Of a DNA stretch of 17,948 bases, positions 1 through 6,927 are shown piece by piece (within the stretch, counting starts at the first letter, position 1; each line of letters begins with the position of its first letter). Where the stretch lies: assembly GCA_013698215.1 (NCBI GenBank), contig JACCVJ010000571.1, positions 1 through 17,948 of the forward strand, read 5' to 3'. Under the pieces are notes generated by a model. The model searched no databases. It was not told the DNA's origin and saw only the letters and a program-made list of their open reading frames with translations. The translations under genes and the position numbers were made by a program. The stretch comes from Tatlockia sp. (lineage in GTDB: Bacteria; Cyanobacteriota; Cyanobacteriia; Cyanobacteriales; Chroococcidiopsidaceae).

Positions 1-477
1 GATCGCATTCTCCACCACGAGGCGGGACACTTTTTAGTTGCTCATTTTCTAGATATTCCCGTTACAGGCTATACTCTCAGCGCTTGGGAAGCTCTAAAAC
101 AAAAACAACCCGGTCTTGGAGGCGTAACCTTTGCCGCCGACGAATTAGCGTCTCAATTGCAACAAGGAGCTTTGAAAGCCCAGTTATTAGACCGCTATTG
201 CACAATTTGGATGGCAGGAATAGCCGCCGAAAACCTAGTTTATAACAATGCCCAAGGGGGCGCGGACGATATCAATAAATTGCGAAAGGTACTAGCACCA
301 ATTGGCTTTTCTGTCGCCGCTCAAGATCAAAAACAGCGCTCTAGTGCGTTGCAGGCAAAAACTATCATCGCCGAACACTGGACAGCCTACGAAGCTTTGG
401 TTAAGGCAATGCAGCAGCGTATTTCTGTAGATGATTGCCGCATGATAATTGTCAGAAATTCTCAACCGTCTAGTTAG
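1..477 (+). CDS. M41-type (FtsH-like) zinc metalloprotease domain protein, 5' end outside window
   Basis: The reading frame is open from base 1 to the TAG at 475-477, giving 158 visible residues; the start lies upstream of the window. The visible part begins almost at the zinc site HEAGH (fragment residues 6-10), followed by LVAHFL. About 80 residues later comes GGADDIN, where D90 aligns with the third zinc ligand of FtsH (the Asp of its NDI motif). The preceding AGIAAENLVY matches the FtsH segment GRAAEELIFG. This supports an M41 peptidase fold. The known cyanobacterial relatives are short stand-alone proteins, often labelled ATP-dependent Zn protease, that lack the AAA ATPase module. Whether an AAA domain lies upstream here cannot be seen, but the sequence after the active site is much shorter than in true FtsH. 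The end overlaps the convergent gene at 470-2500 by 8 bases. The substrate is unknown. Confidence 0.8.
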   Translation, partial: DRILHHEAGHFLVAHFLDIPVTGYTLSAWEALKQKQPGLGGVTFAADELASQLQQGALKAQLLDRYCTIWMAGIAAENLVYNNAQGGADDINKLRKVLAPIGFSVAAQDQKQRSSALQAKTIIAEHWTAYEALVKAMQQRISVDDCRMIIVRNSQPSS

Positions 478-2500
478 CTTCGGGTTCTGGGGCTGGTTTT
501 GGTGGATTTAAAAACCTTTCCCAAGTAGCAATTTGATCTTGAGCGCCGGGGTAAGCTTCAGTTCCTAATGGTACAAGTTTAGCAACTTCAATTGCCCCAG
601 GAATATCAGATTGTCCGCGATCTTGAGCAATACTTAAGATTCGATTGCTCCACTCGGCGATCGTCAAGTTGGCATCGTAGCGTAAGGGGCTGCTATTAGG
701 AATTCGATTAGCAACCCGAATTGCTCTTACTAGCGCCTCTGGGGTTCCTTGTACGGCTATTTGCCGCGCTTGTTGCCAATTTACCCGCGCGTTAATTTGT
801 CCTTCCCAGTCATTGATTGCCGATCGCGCTTCACCAGATAGACTTCGCCCAGTTTTAATTTGTCCGGCGGTTTCAATTGCCAAGGGTAAATTACCTGTAC
901 TAGCGAGGCTACGGGCTTCATCTAATAAGGGGCGATCTTCTATACGCTCAATAAGTTGCCGCCACGAGCGAATTTTGCTCCGTGCTTGGGAGTATAAAGC
1001 TCGTCCTTTACTAATTTGACTTGCTTCATTAATCGCCGCTTGCAAAGAACCCACATCTTCTCCTAATGCCAATTCTTCCGCCCGGTTTAAGTAAGGACGA
1101 TCTTCAATAGTTTCTACCTTTGTGCGCCAGCGATTTACTTCACCTTTAGCCTCAATGGCGCGGGGATTATTTTCGGGTACAACTTCAGCTTGGGCAATGG
1201 CGGCGGTCAAATCGCCCACGGTGCCGCCTTCTGCGAGTTCTCGCGCCCTTTGCAGATGGGCAACACCTTCAATTTCTAGCTGCCAACGAGCAATCAATTC
1301 TTGCGCTTTATTGTACAAGGGGCGATCTTGACCTACTTTTTGAGCGATCGCAATTGCGCCTTCAAGTCCCGGAACATTATCTAACCACGCACTGCGCCAA
1401 GCTTCGGCAATGGTAACAAAGTCTTTTGCTTCTAATTTTAAATTCGTAATTGGGGGAATTTGATTCGCAATCGAGATTGCTTCTTCCGCATCTTTTCTGT
1501 CTAAGGCATTTTGAGCAAGATCGAGCATTTCTTTTCCTAGCTTAGGAATTAATGCTTGAGCGTCTTTGTAGCTGTAACTACTTGTACCGATTTCTTGAGC
1601 TAGTTTAATTGCTTCAAGGAAGTTACTAATTCCACCCCTTGCGCCTAAATTTTTAGCTTTATCAAAACTATTCGCGTCTTCTCTTGCTGTCTCAATCAGC
1701 CGATTTAATTGGTCGTACTTAGTAGTTTCCCAATAATCGTTGCCTACATTCAGTAAACCCACCGCCGCCATAAACGCGTCATGCCAATTTCTTTTTGGTA
1801 GCTGCGCCTCAGCTTTGCTGTAAATATCTTCAGCTTTTTTCCACAGCGCTTCCCAACTAGCTATACGTTGCTCTACAACTTGGTAAGCTGGAACACTTTG
1901 GGGGATTTTTTTTGCAATGGCGATCGCACTAGGTAATTTACCGGCTTGAAAAGCGCGATCGCCCAAGTCTAAAATATCTATCGTCCATTGTTGAATAGAT
2001 TTATTTATTTCTGCCCTTAATGGATGATTTTTGGGCAACGCTTCTACTAAAGAAATCGCTTCTAGTAAGTCTTTTACTGTCTGCTTATTTGCCGCTACTT
2101 CCGCGCAGTGTATTCTCACTGTTGCAGTAGCTAGGGGCCAAAAAATTGCTGGACAATTAGGAGCGGCGGGTAACTTTAATAGCATCGCAATTGCTACTAC
2201 GCCTACGCTACTACTAATTAAACCTGCAACTCCCCACCACACAATCCAATTGGTTAGCCACTTTGGTAGCTTTTTTGGAGCAATGTGGGGTGGTAAAGGT
2301 GGGCGCAGTGCGTGGCGACGATTGGGCGTGAGCGACTGTAGTTCCAACGCGGGTTGTGCGGACACTTCGCCCGATTCTGCACTGCTATTATTTGGCAATT
2401 GAGAGCCAGCAGGAGAATTTGCAGCCTTGGGTAATCCTGAACGATCGCCCCGTACAAATTTCCCTATAGACCAATTTTTAGGAATTCCTGGCTCTCTCAT
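470..2500 (-). CDS. Conserved cyanobacterial one-pass membrane protein with ~52-residue helical repeats
   Basis: A 676-residue protein of unknown function. Residues 1-80 are polar and proline-rich, and residues about 85-108 form one hydrophobic membrane segment after a basic stretch. The remainder looks like an all-helical solenoid. A repeated pattern, roughly AI-x-x-A followed by IP or a similar turn, then P, then a helix ending I-x-x-W, recurs with tryptophans at residues 172, 216, 368, 406, 458, 513, 565, 617 and 660. The later copies are spaced mostly 52-55 residues apart. The phrase IEDRP occurs twice (from residues 465 and 520), which suggests internal duplication. The tail is PxPEPE-like. 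Relatives are sometimes labelled chromosome segregation ATPase, but I see no Walker A motif, so that label is not supported. The ATG at 2500 is preceded by GGGGAC with a 5-base gap, supporting the start. It lies 152 bases downstream of hslO on the same strand. Confidence 0.8.
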   Translation of the reverse strand: MREPGIPKNWSIGKFVRGDRSGLPKAANSPAGSQLPNNSSAESGEVSAQPALELQSLTPNRRHALRPPLPPHIAPKKLPKWLTNWIVWWGVAGLISSSVGVVAIAMLLKLPAAPNCPAIFWPLATATVRIHCAEVAANKQTVKDLLEAISLVEALPKNHPLRAEINKSIQQWTIDILDLGDRAFQAGKLPSAIAIAKKIPQSVPAYQVVEQRIASWEALWKKAEDIYSKAEAQLPKRNWHDAFMAAVGLLNVGNDYWETTKYDQLNRLIETAREDANSFDKAKNLGARGGISNFLEAIKLAQEIGTSSYSYKDAQALIPKLGKEMLDLAQNALDRKDAEEAISIANQIPPITNLKLEAKDFVTIAEAWRSAWLDNVPGLEGAIAIAQKVGQDRPLYNKAQELIARWQLEIEGVAHLQRARELAEGGTVGDLTAAIAQAEVVPENNPRAIEAKGEVNRWRTKVETIEDRPYLNRAEELALGEDVGSLQAAINEASQISKGRALYSQARSKIRSWRQLIERIEDRPLLDEARSLASTGNLPLAIETAGQIKTGRSLSGEARSAINDWEGQINARVNWQQARQIAVQGTPEALVRAIRVANRIPNSSPLRYDANLTIAEWSNRILSIAQDRGQSDIPGAIEVAKLVPLGTEAYPGAQDQIATWERFLNPPKPAPEPEAN

Positions 2501-2652
2501 TGTTTGTCCCCAAATTGTCTTACAGGTCTAGCCGCTTTGCGATTCAACAACAGCTAATGTCTGAGATTTTTATTATCAATGCTCGTTGTCATCGTACCCT
2601 TCTAGTTGCCAAAAAGCTATATTTTGTACCAAAATCTCTTAAGAAATCGCCT

Positions 2653-3555
2653 TTATCCTGAAGATTCAGTTTGCAAATCTAAAATTAACTGCGCTAGTTC
2701 GTCGCTGCTGGCTTGATACACTTGGGAACAAAAGTGACAAGTTGCTTCTGCGCCGCGATCTTTTTCAATCATATCTTGGAGTTCCGCTTCTCCCAACATT
2801 TTCAATGCCCCCAAAACGCGATCGCCTGAGCAACCGCAGTTAAAGCGCACTAATTGAGTTTCGGGTAATATTTCTAATTCCATATCCCCTAGCAATTGCT
2901 CAAATATTTCCGTTAGATTCAAGCCTGCTTGCAATAGTGGCGTAAATCCAGAGAGCGAAGCTACACGCGATTCTAAAACTTCAACTAAAGCCTCATCTCT
3001 AGCTGCTTTGGGCAATACTTGAATCAATATCCCCCCCGAAGCTGTAACGCCATTTGCGCCCACAAATACCCCCACAACTAAAGCGGAAGGAGTTTGTTCG
3101 GAGGTAACAAGGTAATGAGCGACATCTTCGCCAATTTCCCCAGAAACTAATTCAACGGTACTAGCGTAAGGGTAGCCGTAGCCTACATCTCGCACTACAT
3201 ACAAATACCCTTCTTTTCCTACTGCGCCACCAACATCTAGTTTGCCCTTACTACTGGGTGGTAATTCCACTTCTGGATTATCTACATAACCGCGTACTGT
3301 TCCATCTAACCCAGCGTCTACTAATATTCCGCCTAGTAATCCGTTACCTTTGACCCGAATATTTACCCGCGAACCAGAGCGTTTCATATTCGATGCCAGC
3401 AATAGTCCAGAGGACATGGTACGACCTAACGCTGCGGTTGCTACATAGGAGAGATTATGCCGTCCTCTAGCTTCTTCAGTGAGGCGAGTTGTAATTACAC
3501 CTACGGCTCGGATGCCACCATTAGCGGCAGTAGCACGAATTAATTGATCTACCAT
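2653..3555 (-). CDS. hslO: Hsp33 redox-regulated chaperonin
   Basis: A 300-residue protein, full length for Hsp33. Hsp33 is a cytoplasmic holdase that prevents aggregation of unfolded proteins under oxidative stress. The C-terminal redox switch is intact: CGC at residues 240-242 and CHFC at 273-276 supply the four zinc-binding cysteines (C240, C242, C273, C276). In the family these release zinc and form disulfides on oxidation. The N-terminal substrate-binding domain is recognisable from VDQLIRATAANGGIRA and GRTMSSGLLLAS. The ATG at 3555 follows TAAGGG with a 5-base gap. The gene is divergent from 3675-4064 across a 119-base spacer. The membrane repeat protein gene follows 152 bases downstream, where I see no strong terminator, so cotranscription is possible. 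Confidence 0.95.
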   Translation of the reverse strand: MVDQLIRATAANGGIRAVGVITTRLTEEARGRHNLSYVATAALGRTMSSGLLLASNMKRSGSRVNIRVKGNGLLGGILVDAGLDGTVRGYVDNPEVELPPSSKGKLDVGGAVGKEGYLYVVRDVGYGYPYASTVELVSGEIGEDVAHYLVTSEQTPSALVVGVFVGANGVTASGGILIQVLPKAARDEALVEVLESRVASLSGFTPLLQAGLNLTEIFEQLLGDMELEILPETQLVRFNCGCSGDRVLGALKMLGEAELQDMIEKDRGAEATCHFCSQVYQASSDELAQLILDLQTESSG

Positions 3556-3674
3556 AACAACCCTTACATTTCTTTACATATCTATTCTAGGATGGAGATT
3601 AAAGAGGGTGCAGGGACAAGAAAATTTAGTTCTGCCATACTGAAAAATAAACCAACTAATCACAATCTAAAGCT

Positions 3675-4064
3675 ATGCTGGGTACTTTTCAACAAAGCCA
3701 ACTGCGAATAGAAGTTACAGCTTCCTTTAATACCATTAAGGAGAGCTTGCTTTATCCCAAGCAACTGCAAAAATGGTTGTGGTTTGAACGCTTTAATCCA
3801 GGAATGCCAGAACAATTACACCCAGGGCTTAGTTTTACTAATTGGACTGGGTTTGTGCCAATTCATCATCAAGTAGAAGTAGTTACGTCAGAGTGTTTGC
3901 GCCTCGTCCTCAGTCAAGGAATTGACGGTTTCCACGAATGGTACTGGGGAGAAGGTTGGGTGCAGTCTCGAATCGAAGGCGTTTCTTTATTACCGTTAAA
4001 TATTGGGCAAACTTTAAGCTTATTTAATTTACGTCAGTTTTTAACTCAAAAAGCTAAAACCTAA
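3675..4064 (+). CDS. Small conserved cyanobacterial protein, probably SRPBCC-fold
   Basis: A 129-residue soluble protein with no signal peptide or membrane segment. The opening (FQQSQLRIEVTASFNTIKESLLYPKQLQKWLW) has the start-of-domain pattern of SRPBCC/polyketide-cyclase-like proteins: a first strand, a helix, then a boundary of the form xPxQLxxWLW. The C-terminal half has a tryptophan-rich stretch, FHEWYWGEGW at residues 86-95, followed by SLLPLNIGQTLSLFNLRQFL-type sequence. I recognise this combination as conserved in cyanobacterial hypothetical proteins. SRPBCC proteins bind hydrophobic ligands, but no ligand or catalytic residue can be assigned here. No clear Shine-Dalgarno precedes the ATG. 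The last 11 bases overlap the end of the convergent exported-protein gene. Confidence 0.75.
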   Translation: MLGTFQQSQLRIEVTASFNTIKESLLYPKQLQKWLWFERFNPGMPEQLHPGLSFTNWTGFVPIHHQVEVVTSECLRLVLSQGIDGFHEWYWGEGWVQSRIEGVSLLPLNIGQTLSLFNLRQFLTQKAKT

Positions 4065-4428
4065 CTCCTACTTGCCCGTTAATGCCGCGAATTGTATTGT
4101 AGCCAACGCCAACAAATACATTATCTGTTGCCCCGACTTGAACGCCCCCCGAAAAAGCTACACCTTTATCGGCGGAGTACAAACCTAACCCCACGTAGGG
4201 CGAAACTAAGGGAACGCGAATAAATTTCAGCACATCTACTCCTGTGGCTCCATCTCCGCCCTTCCCTAGCTCAACGCCCCAATTTATTGCTCTTGCTCCT
4301 ACAGCAAAGGTAGCCTCGCTATCATTGACTCCTATCGATACCCAAGGTTGGGGGATAAGTTGGCTATTAACCCTACTTGGCGCAAGCACTGCGACTAAAC
4401 TTACAGCGACAGCTAAGACTTTTTGCAC
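4054..4428 (-). CDS. Small exported glycine/valine-rich protein, probable beta-strand fold; GTG start preferred
   Basis: From the preferred GTG at 4428 the product is 124 residues. It has a compact signal peptide: MQK, then a hydrophobic run to about residue 16, and a V-N-S/Q cleavage site near residue 22. The mature part alternates hydrophobic and polar residues with many glycines (YVGLGLYS, FSGGVQVGA, NVFVGVGY) and ends VGVRF. A terminal phenylalanine is typical of outer-membrane beta-barrels, although about 100 residues is short for one. I do not recognise the family. An upstream in-frame ATG at 4464 would give 136 residues, but it has no ribosome binding site and would add 12 mostly polar residues before the signal peptide. 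The GTG has GGAGAA six bases upstream. It is the last gene of the hisD-usp series and overlaps the convergent SRPBCC-like gene by 11 bases. Confidence 0.7.
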   Translation of the reverse strand: MQKVLAVAVSLVAVLAPSRVNSQLIPQPWVSIGVNDSEATFAVGARAINWGVELGKGGDGATGVDVLKFIRVPLVSPYVGLGLYSADKGVAFSGGVQVGATDNVFVGVGYNTIRGINGQVGVRF

Positions 4429-4434
4429 GATAGT

Positions 4435-4440
4435 TTCTCC
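4435..4440 (-). promoter_or_regulatory. Ribosome binding site GGAGAA deciding the GTG start at 4428
   Basis: The minus strand reads GGAGAA, then six bases (ACTATC), then GTG. This is well placed, whereas the in-frame ATG at 4464 is preceded only by a HIP1 octamer (4468-4475) and a TAGT stretch. It favours the shorter protein with the more typical signal peptide. Confidence 0.6.
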
Positions 4441-4483
4441 AAAAATATGGCGGTTAGTGATCATGGCGCGATCGCACTAGCTG

Positions 4484-4912
4484 TTATCCAATTGGCTTGA
4501 CTACTAGCACCGAACAAGAAGCATTTTCTACAACTTGACTGCTCACCGAACCTTGTAAAATCCTTTTTACACCTGTTAAGCCGCGAGTACCGATCGCAAT
4601 CAAATCGGCATGATAGATATTTGCTAGGCGGATAATTTCTTCGGCAGGATCTCCGGTCACAATTTCTAATTCGCTCTGGAAGGGCAACCTAGCTTGATAA
4701 GCCTGCAATTGCTTTTCAATGTGGCGATAGGGAGTAGCTTCTGCTTCACTTTGGGGACGGTCGGCGGCTATTTCTAAGTCAGAGTCTGAGGTAGAAATTA
4801 CATGAGCAAGAATAATTTTTACCCCAGGGGACAATTGCAGTTGCTGCACTGTTTCAATGACGCGATCGCCCAGATCCGAGCTTTCTAAAGCTACTACAAT
4901 TGTGTTTAACAC
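4484..4912 (-). CDS. Universal stress protein, UspA family, ATP-binding type
   Basis: A 142-residue single-domain Usp. The nucleotide-binding motif G-x2-G-x9-G-(S/T) is complete at residues 108-122 (GTRGLTGVKRILQGS), and the N-terminal strand TIVVALESS carries the usual early position of the family. The strand VKIILAHVIS and the C-terminal strand CSVLVVKP complete the alpha/beta fold. Complete motifs of this kind mark the ATP-binding (MJ0577-like) branch, whose members act as dimeric stress or signalling proteins; the specific role here is unknown. The start is GTG (4910-4912), preceded by an exceptionally long Shine-Dalgarno match. The gene begins 22 bases after the hisD stop, so the two are probably cotranscribed. 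Confidence 0.92.
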   Translation of the reverse strand: MLNTIVVALESSDLGDRVIETVQQLQLSPGVKIILAHVISTSDSDLEIAADRPQSEAEATPYRHIEKQLQAYQARLPFQSELEIVTGDPAEEIIRLANIYHADLIAIGTRGLTGVKRILQGSVSSQVVENASCSVLVVKPIG

Positions 4913-4916
4913 GCGC

Positions 4917-4926
4917 GATCACCTCC
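4917..4926 (-). promoter_or_regulatory. Extended Shine-Dalgarno of the usp gene
   Basis: The minus strand reads GGAGGTGATC, which is complementary over all ten bases to the conserved 3' end of bacterial 16S rRNA (GAUCACCUCC). The GGAGG core is nine bases from the GTG start at 4912. It fixes the usp start and implies that usp can be translated independently of hisD. Several other genes in this window have no recognisable Shine-Dalgarno. Confidence 0.75.
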
Positions 4927-4934
4927 CTTAAGAG

Positions 4935-6254
4935 TTATTCTTGTTTCCAGCCTGTCTCCTCATTATCCTCTATTCGGAGCTTTACCGATTGAGCGTGAGA
5001 GGGCAATCCTTCCGCCTTTGCTAGTACGTCAATGGCTCCGGCTACTTGCTGTAAAGCTTCTGGGGAATATTGAATAATACTAGAGTGTTTGAGGAAAGTT
5101 TCTACTCCCAAAGCTGAGGCATAACGAGCAGCACCGGAAGTTGGCAAGGTATGGTTAGGCCCTGCTAAGTAATCTCCTACGGCTTCAGGAGTTGAGTAAC
5201 CAAGAAATATTGCCCCAGCGTGACGAATATTTGGCAATAATTCCCAAGGATCTGCAACTTCAAGCTCTAAGTGTTCGGGGGCAAATTCGTTAGATAGTTG
5301 TACTGCTACGTCTATGGAATCAACGATCGCAATTAAGCCATAATGGGCGATCGCTTTTTCTGTTAGTGTCCGGCGCGGGTGATCCTCTAACTGTCTCAGT
5401 GCGGCTGCTTGCACCTTTAAAGCTATCCGACTATCGGTTGTAAGTAAGATCGCCGCTGCCATCGGATCGTGTTCTGCTTGGGCTAATAGGTCGGCGGCGA
5501 CGTGTTCGGGGTTTGCTCCACTATCGGCAATAACTAATACCTCCGACGGCCCAGCCAAAGAGTCAATACCTACGGTTCCATAAACTAATTTTTTGGCTAA
5601 GGTAACGTATATGTTTCCTGGCCCTGTAATTACATTTACTTTGGGAATTGTCTCGGTTCCGTAAGCTAAAGCCGCGATCGCTTGCGCTCCACCAACGCGA
5701 TAAATTTCTTGTACTCCCGCCTCTTGCGCCGCTACTAATACTGCGGCGTTGATTGTTTTCCCTATTCCTGGCGGCGTAACAATTATTCGCCTAGGTACTC
5801 CGGCTACCTTCGCTGGGATCGCATTCATTAATACCGTACTAGGATAAGATGCTCTACCCCCAGGCACGTACAAACCTGCTCGGTCTACGGGGGTATAACG
5901 CTTACCCAATACTACGCCCTGCCCAAACTCTACCCACGACTTAGGGACGCGCTGACGATGGAATGCTTCGATATTTTGACAAGCTAGGCGAATTGCCCCT
6001 AGCAACTCCTTTGATACTTGCTGGTAAGCCGCATCTAATTCTGAGCCACTGACACGCAAATCTTCTACCAAAAGTTCTTGGCTGTCAAACTCTGCTGTAT
6101 AGTGCAGTACAGCTTTATCCCCCTGGCGTTTTACTGCCTGGAGAACTTCTCTTACTGTCGCCTCTTTATGTTGCACCTGGTCGTCTTGGGTGCGATCGCA
6201 GATCCTTTGTAGTTCTGCTTGTACCTCGCCTTGCTGAGTAATAATTCGCAGCAT
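4935..6254 (-). CDS. hisD: Histidinol dehydrogenase
   Basis: HisD catalyses the last two steps of histidine synthesis, the NAD-dependent oxidation of L-histidinol via histidinal to L-histidine, using a zinc ion. From the ATG at 6254 the protein is 439 residues, normal for the family. The signature region around residues 230-262 (IDSLAGPSEVLVIAD then ADLLAQAEHD) is intact. Zinc ligands are Q259, H262, D361 and H420, and the catalytic pair is E327/H328 (FAPEHLEL); these match E. coli Q259, H262, D360, H419, E326 and H327 within one residue. The reading frame stays open upstream to an ATG at 6323, but the extra 23 residues (beginning MTNNGAKL) are not family-like, so MLRIITQ is taken as the start. 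Neither ATG has a clear Shine-Dalgarno. It is divergent from rpsT and is the first gene of the series with usp. Confidence 0.95.
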   Translation of the reverse strand: MLRIITQQGEVQAELQRICDRTQDDQVQHKEATVREVLQAVKRQGDKAVLHYTAEFDSQELLVEDLRVSGSELDAAYQQVSKELLGAIRLACQNIEAFHRQRVPKSWVEFGQGVVLGKRYTPVDRAGLYVPGGRASYPSTVLMNAIPAKVAGVPRRIIVTPPGIGKTINAAVLVAAQEAGVQEIYRVGGAQAIAALAYGTETIPKVNVITGPGNIYVTLAKKLVYGTVGIDSLAGPSEVLVIADSGANPEHVAADLLAQAEHDPMAAAILLTTDSRIALKVQAAALRQLEDHPRRTLTEKAIAHYGLIAIVDSIDVAVQLSNEFAPEHLELEVADPWELLPNIRHAGAIFLGYSTPEAVGDYLAGPNHTLPTSGAARYASALGVETFLKHSSIIQYSPEALQQVAGAIDVLAKAEGLPSHAQSVKLRIEDNEETGWKQE

Positions 6255-6570
6255 GAAGTTCGCAATACAATCAATTTTGGATTTAGTGCTAATAGTCGCA
6301 AGTTTCGCGCCGTTGTTCGTCATTTACTGACGCTTCAAGTTTGCCGATTCTTGCTACCTATACATAGCTTAACGCGGATTTTTCTTTTGTATCTCTGCCA
6401 ATTATGGCAATATTGATGCTATATTAGTACATCTAGTATTTTGTCTATCTACCTATACATAGCTCAACGCGGATTTTTCTTTTGTATCTCTACCAATTAT
6501 GGCAATATTGATGCTATATTAGTACATCTAGTATTTTGTCTATATAACCGTAGTTTTTCCTTAATTAATT
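6255..6570. other. 316-base divergent spacer between hisD and rpsT
   Basis: No gene is supported here. The hisD-proximal part (6255-6353) holds an open extension of the hisD frame, probably leader. Most of the rest (6354-6543) is a two-copy 95-bp tandem repeat. Only 27 bases separate the repeat from the rpsT start. Promoters for both hisD and rpsT are expected within this spacer. AT-rich -10-like hexamers (TATATT in each repeat copy) are present, but none has a good -35 partner, so I do not assign a promoter. Confidence 0.6.
6354..6543. repeat. 95-bp tandem direct duplication in the rpsT leader/promoter region
   Basis: Copy 1 spans 6354-6448 and copy 2 spans 6449-6543, head to tail. They differ at only two positions: T6370 versus C6465, and G6397 versus A6492. 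Each copy contains CAATATTGATGCTATATTAG. The unit length is not a multiple of three and both copies lie outside genes, so this is a non-coding duplication. Copy 1 also carries a perfect inverted repeat TGCCA-ATTA-TGGCA at 6396-6409; in copy 2 the left arm is TACCA, which breaks it. Confidence 0.95.
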
Positions 6571-6873
6571 GTGGCAAATATCAAGTCTGCTATCAAGCGC
6601 ATCCAAGTCGCGGAAAGAAATCGCTTGCGTAATAAAGCTTATAAGTCAGCCGTCAAAACACTGATGAAGAAGTACCTCACCGCCGTAGATAGCTACGCGG
6701 CGAATCCTACTCCTGAAGCCAAGCAAGAAGTAGACCAGCATCTGTCGGTAGCAGTGAGTAAAATTGACAAAGCCGTGAAGTGCAAAGTTCTACATCGCAA
6801 CAATGGCGCGAGGAAAAAAGCACTCCTAGCCAATAGTTTGAAAAGAAAAGAAGCCAGCCTCAGCGCCAAGTAA
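6571..6873 (+). CDS. rpsT: 30S ribosomal protein S20
   Basis: A 100-residue basic protein that binds 16S rRNA early in assembly of the small subunit. The opening MANIKSAIKRIQVAERNRLRN and the C-terminal KVLHRNNGARKKALLANSLK are diagnostic for S20, and the length is normal for cyanobacteria. The start codon is GTG at 6571. The 20 bases before it (TTTTTCCTTAATTAATT-type sequence) contain no Shine-Dalgarno. In E. coli, rpsT also has a poor start codon (UUG) and S20 represses its own translation; similar control here is only an inference. It is the first gene of the plus-strand block and is followed 54 bases later by tatD. Confidence 0.97.
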   Translation: MANIKSAIKRIQVAERNRLRNKAYKSAVKTLMKKYLTAVDSYAANPTPEAKQEVDQHLSVAVSKIDKAVKCKVLHRNNGARKKALLANSLKRKEASLSAK

Positions 6874-6927
6874 ACGCATCTTTAGCGTTAGAATGCTCCA
6901 GCAACTAAGGACTAACAGCTAAAAAAC

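Noticed and set aside
2621..2635. Inverted repeat ATTTTG-TAC-CAAAAT after hslO as a terminator
   Set aside because: The stem is only 6 bp and AT-rich, the loop is 3 bases, and no U-tract follows on the minus strand.
6354..6543. Repeat considered as the start of a CRISPR array or a transposon end
   Set aside because: There are only two copies, directly abutting with no spacers, no terminal inverted repeats and no cas or transposase gene nearby.
6219..6632. Two short plus-strand frames (6219-6416 and 6441-6632) in the hisD-rpsT spacer
   Set aside because: The first lies partly antisense to hisD. The second is mostly one copy of the 95-bp repeat and then overlaps rpsT in another frame. Neither has a ribosome binding site or family-like sequence.
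6869..6890. AACGC...GCGTT hairpin after the rpsT stop
   Set aside because: Only 5 bp of stem and no U-tract, so it does not qualify as a terminator.
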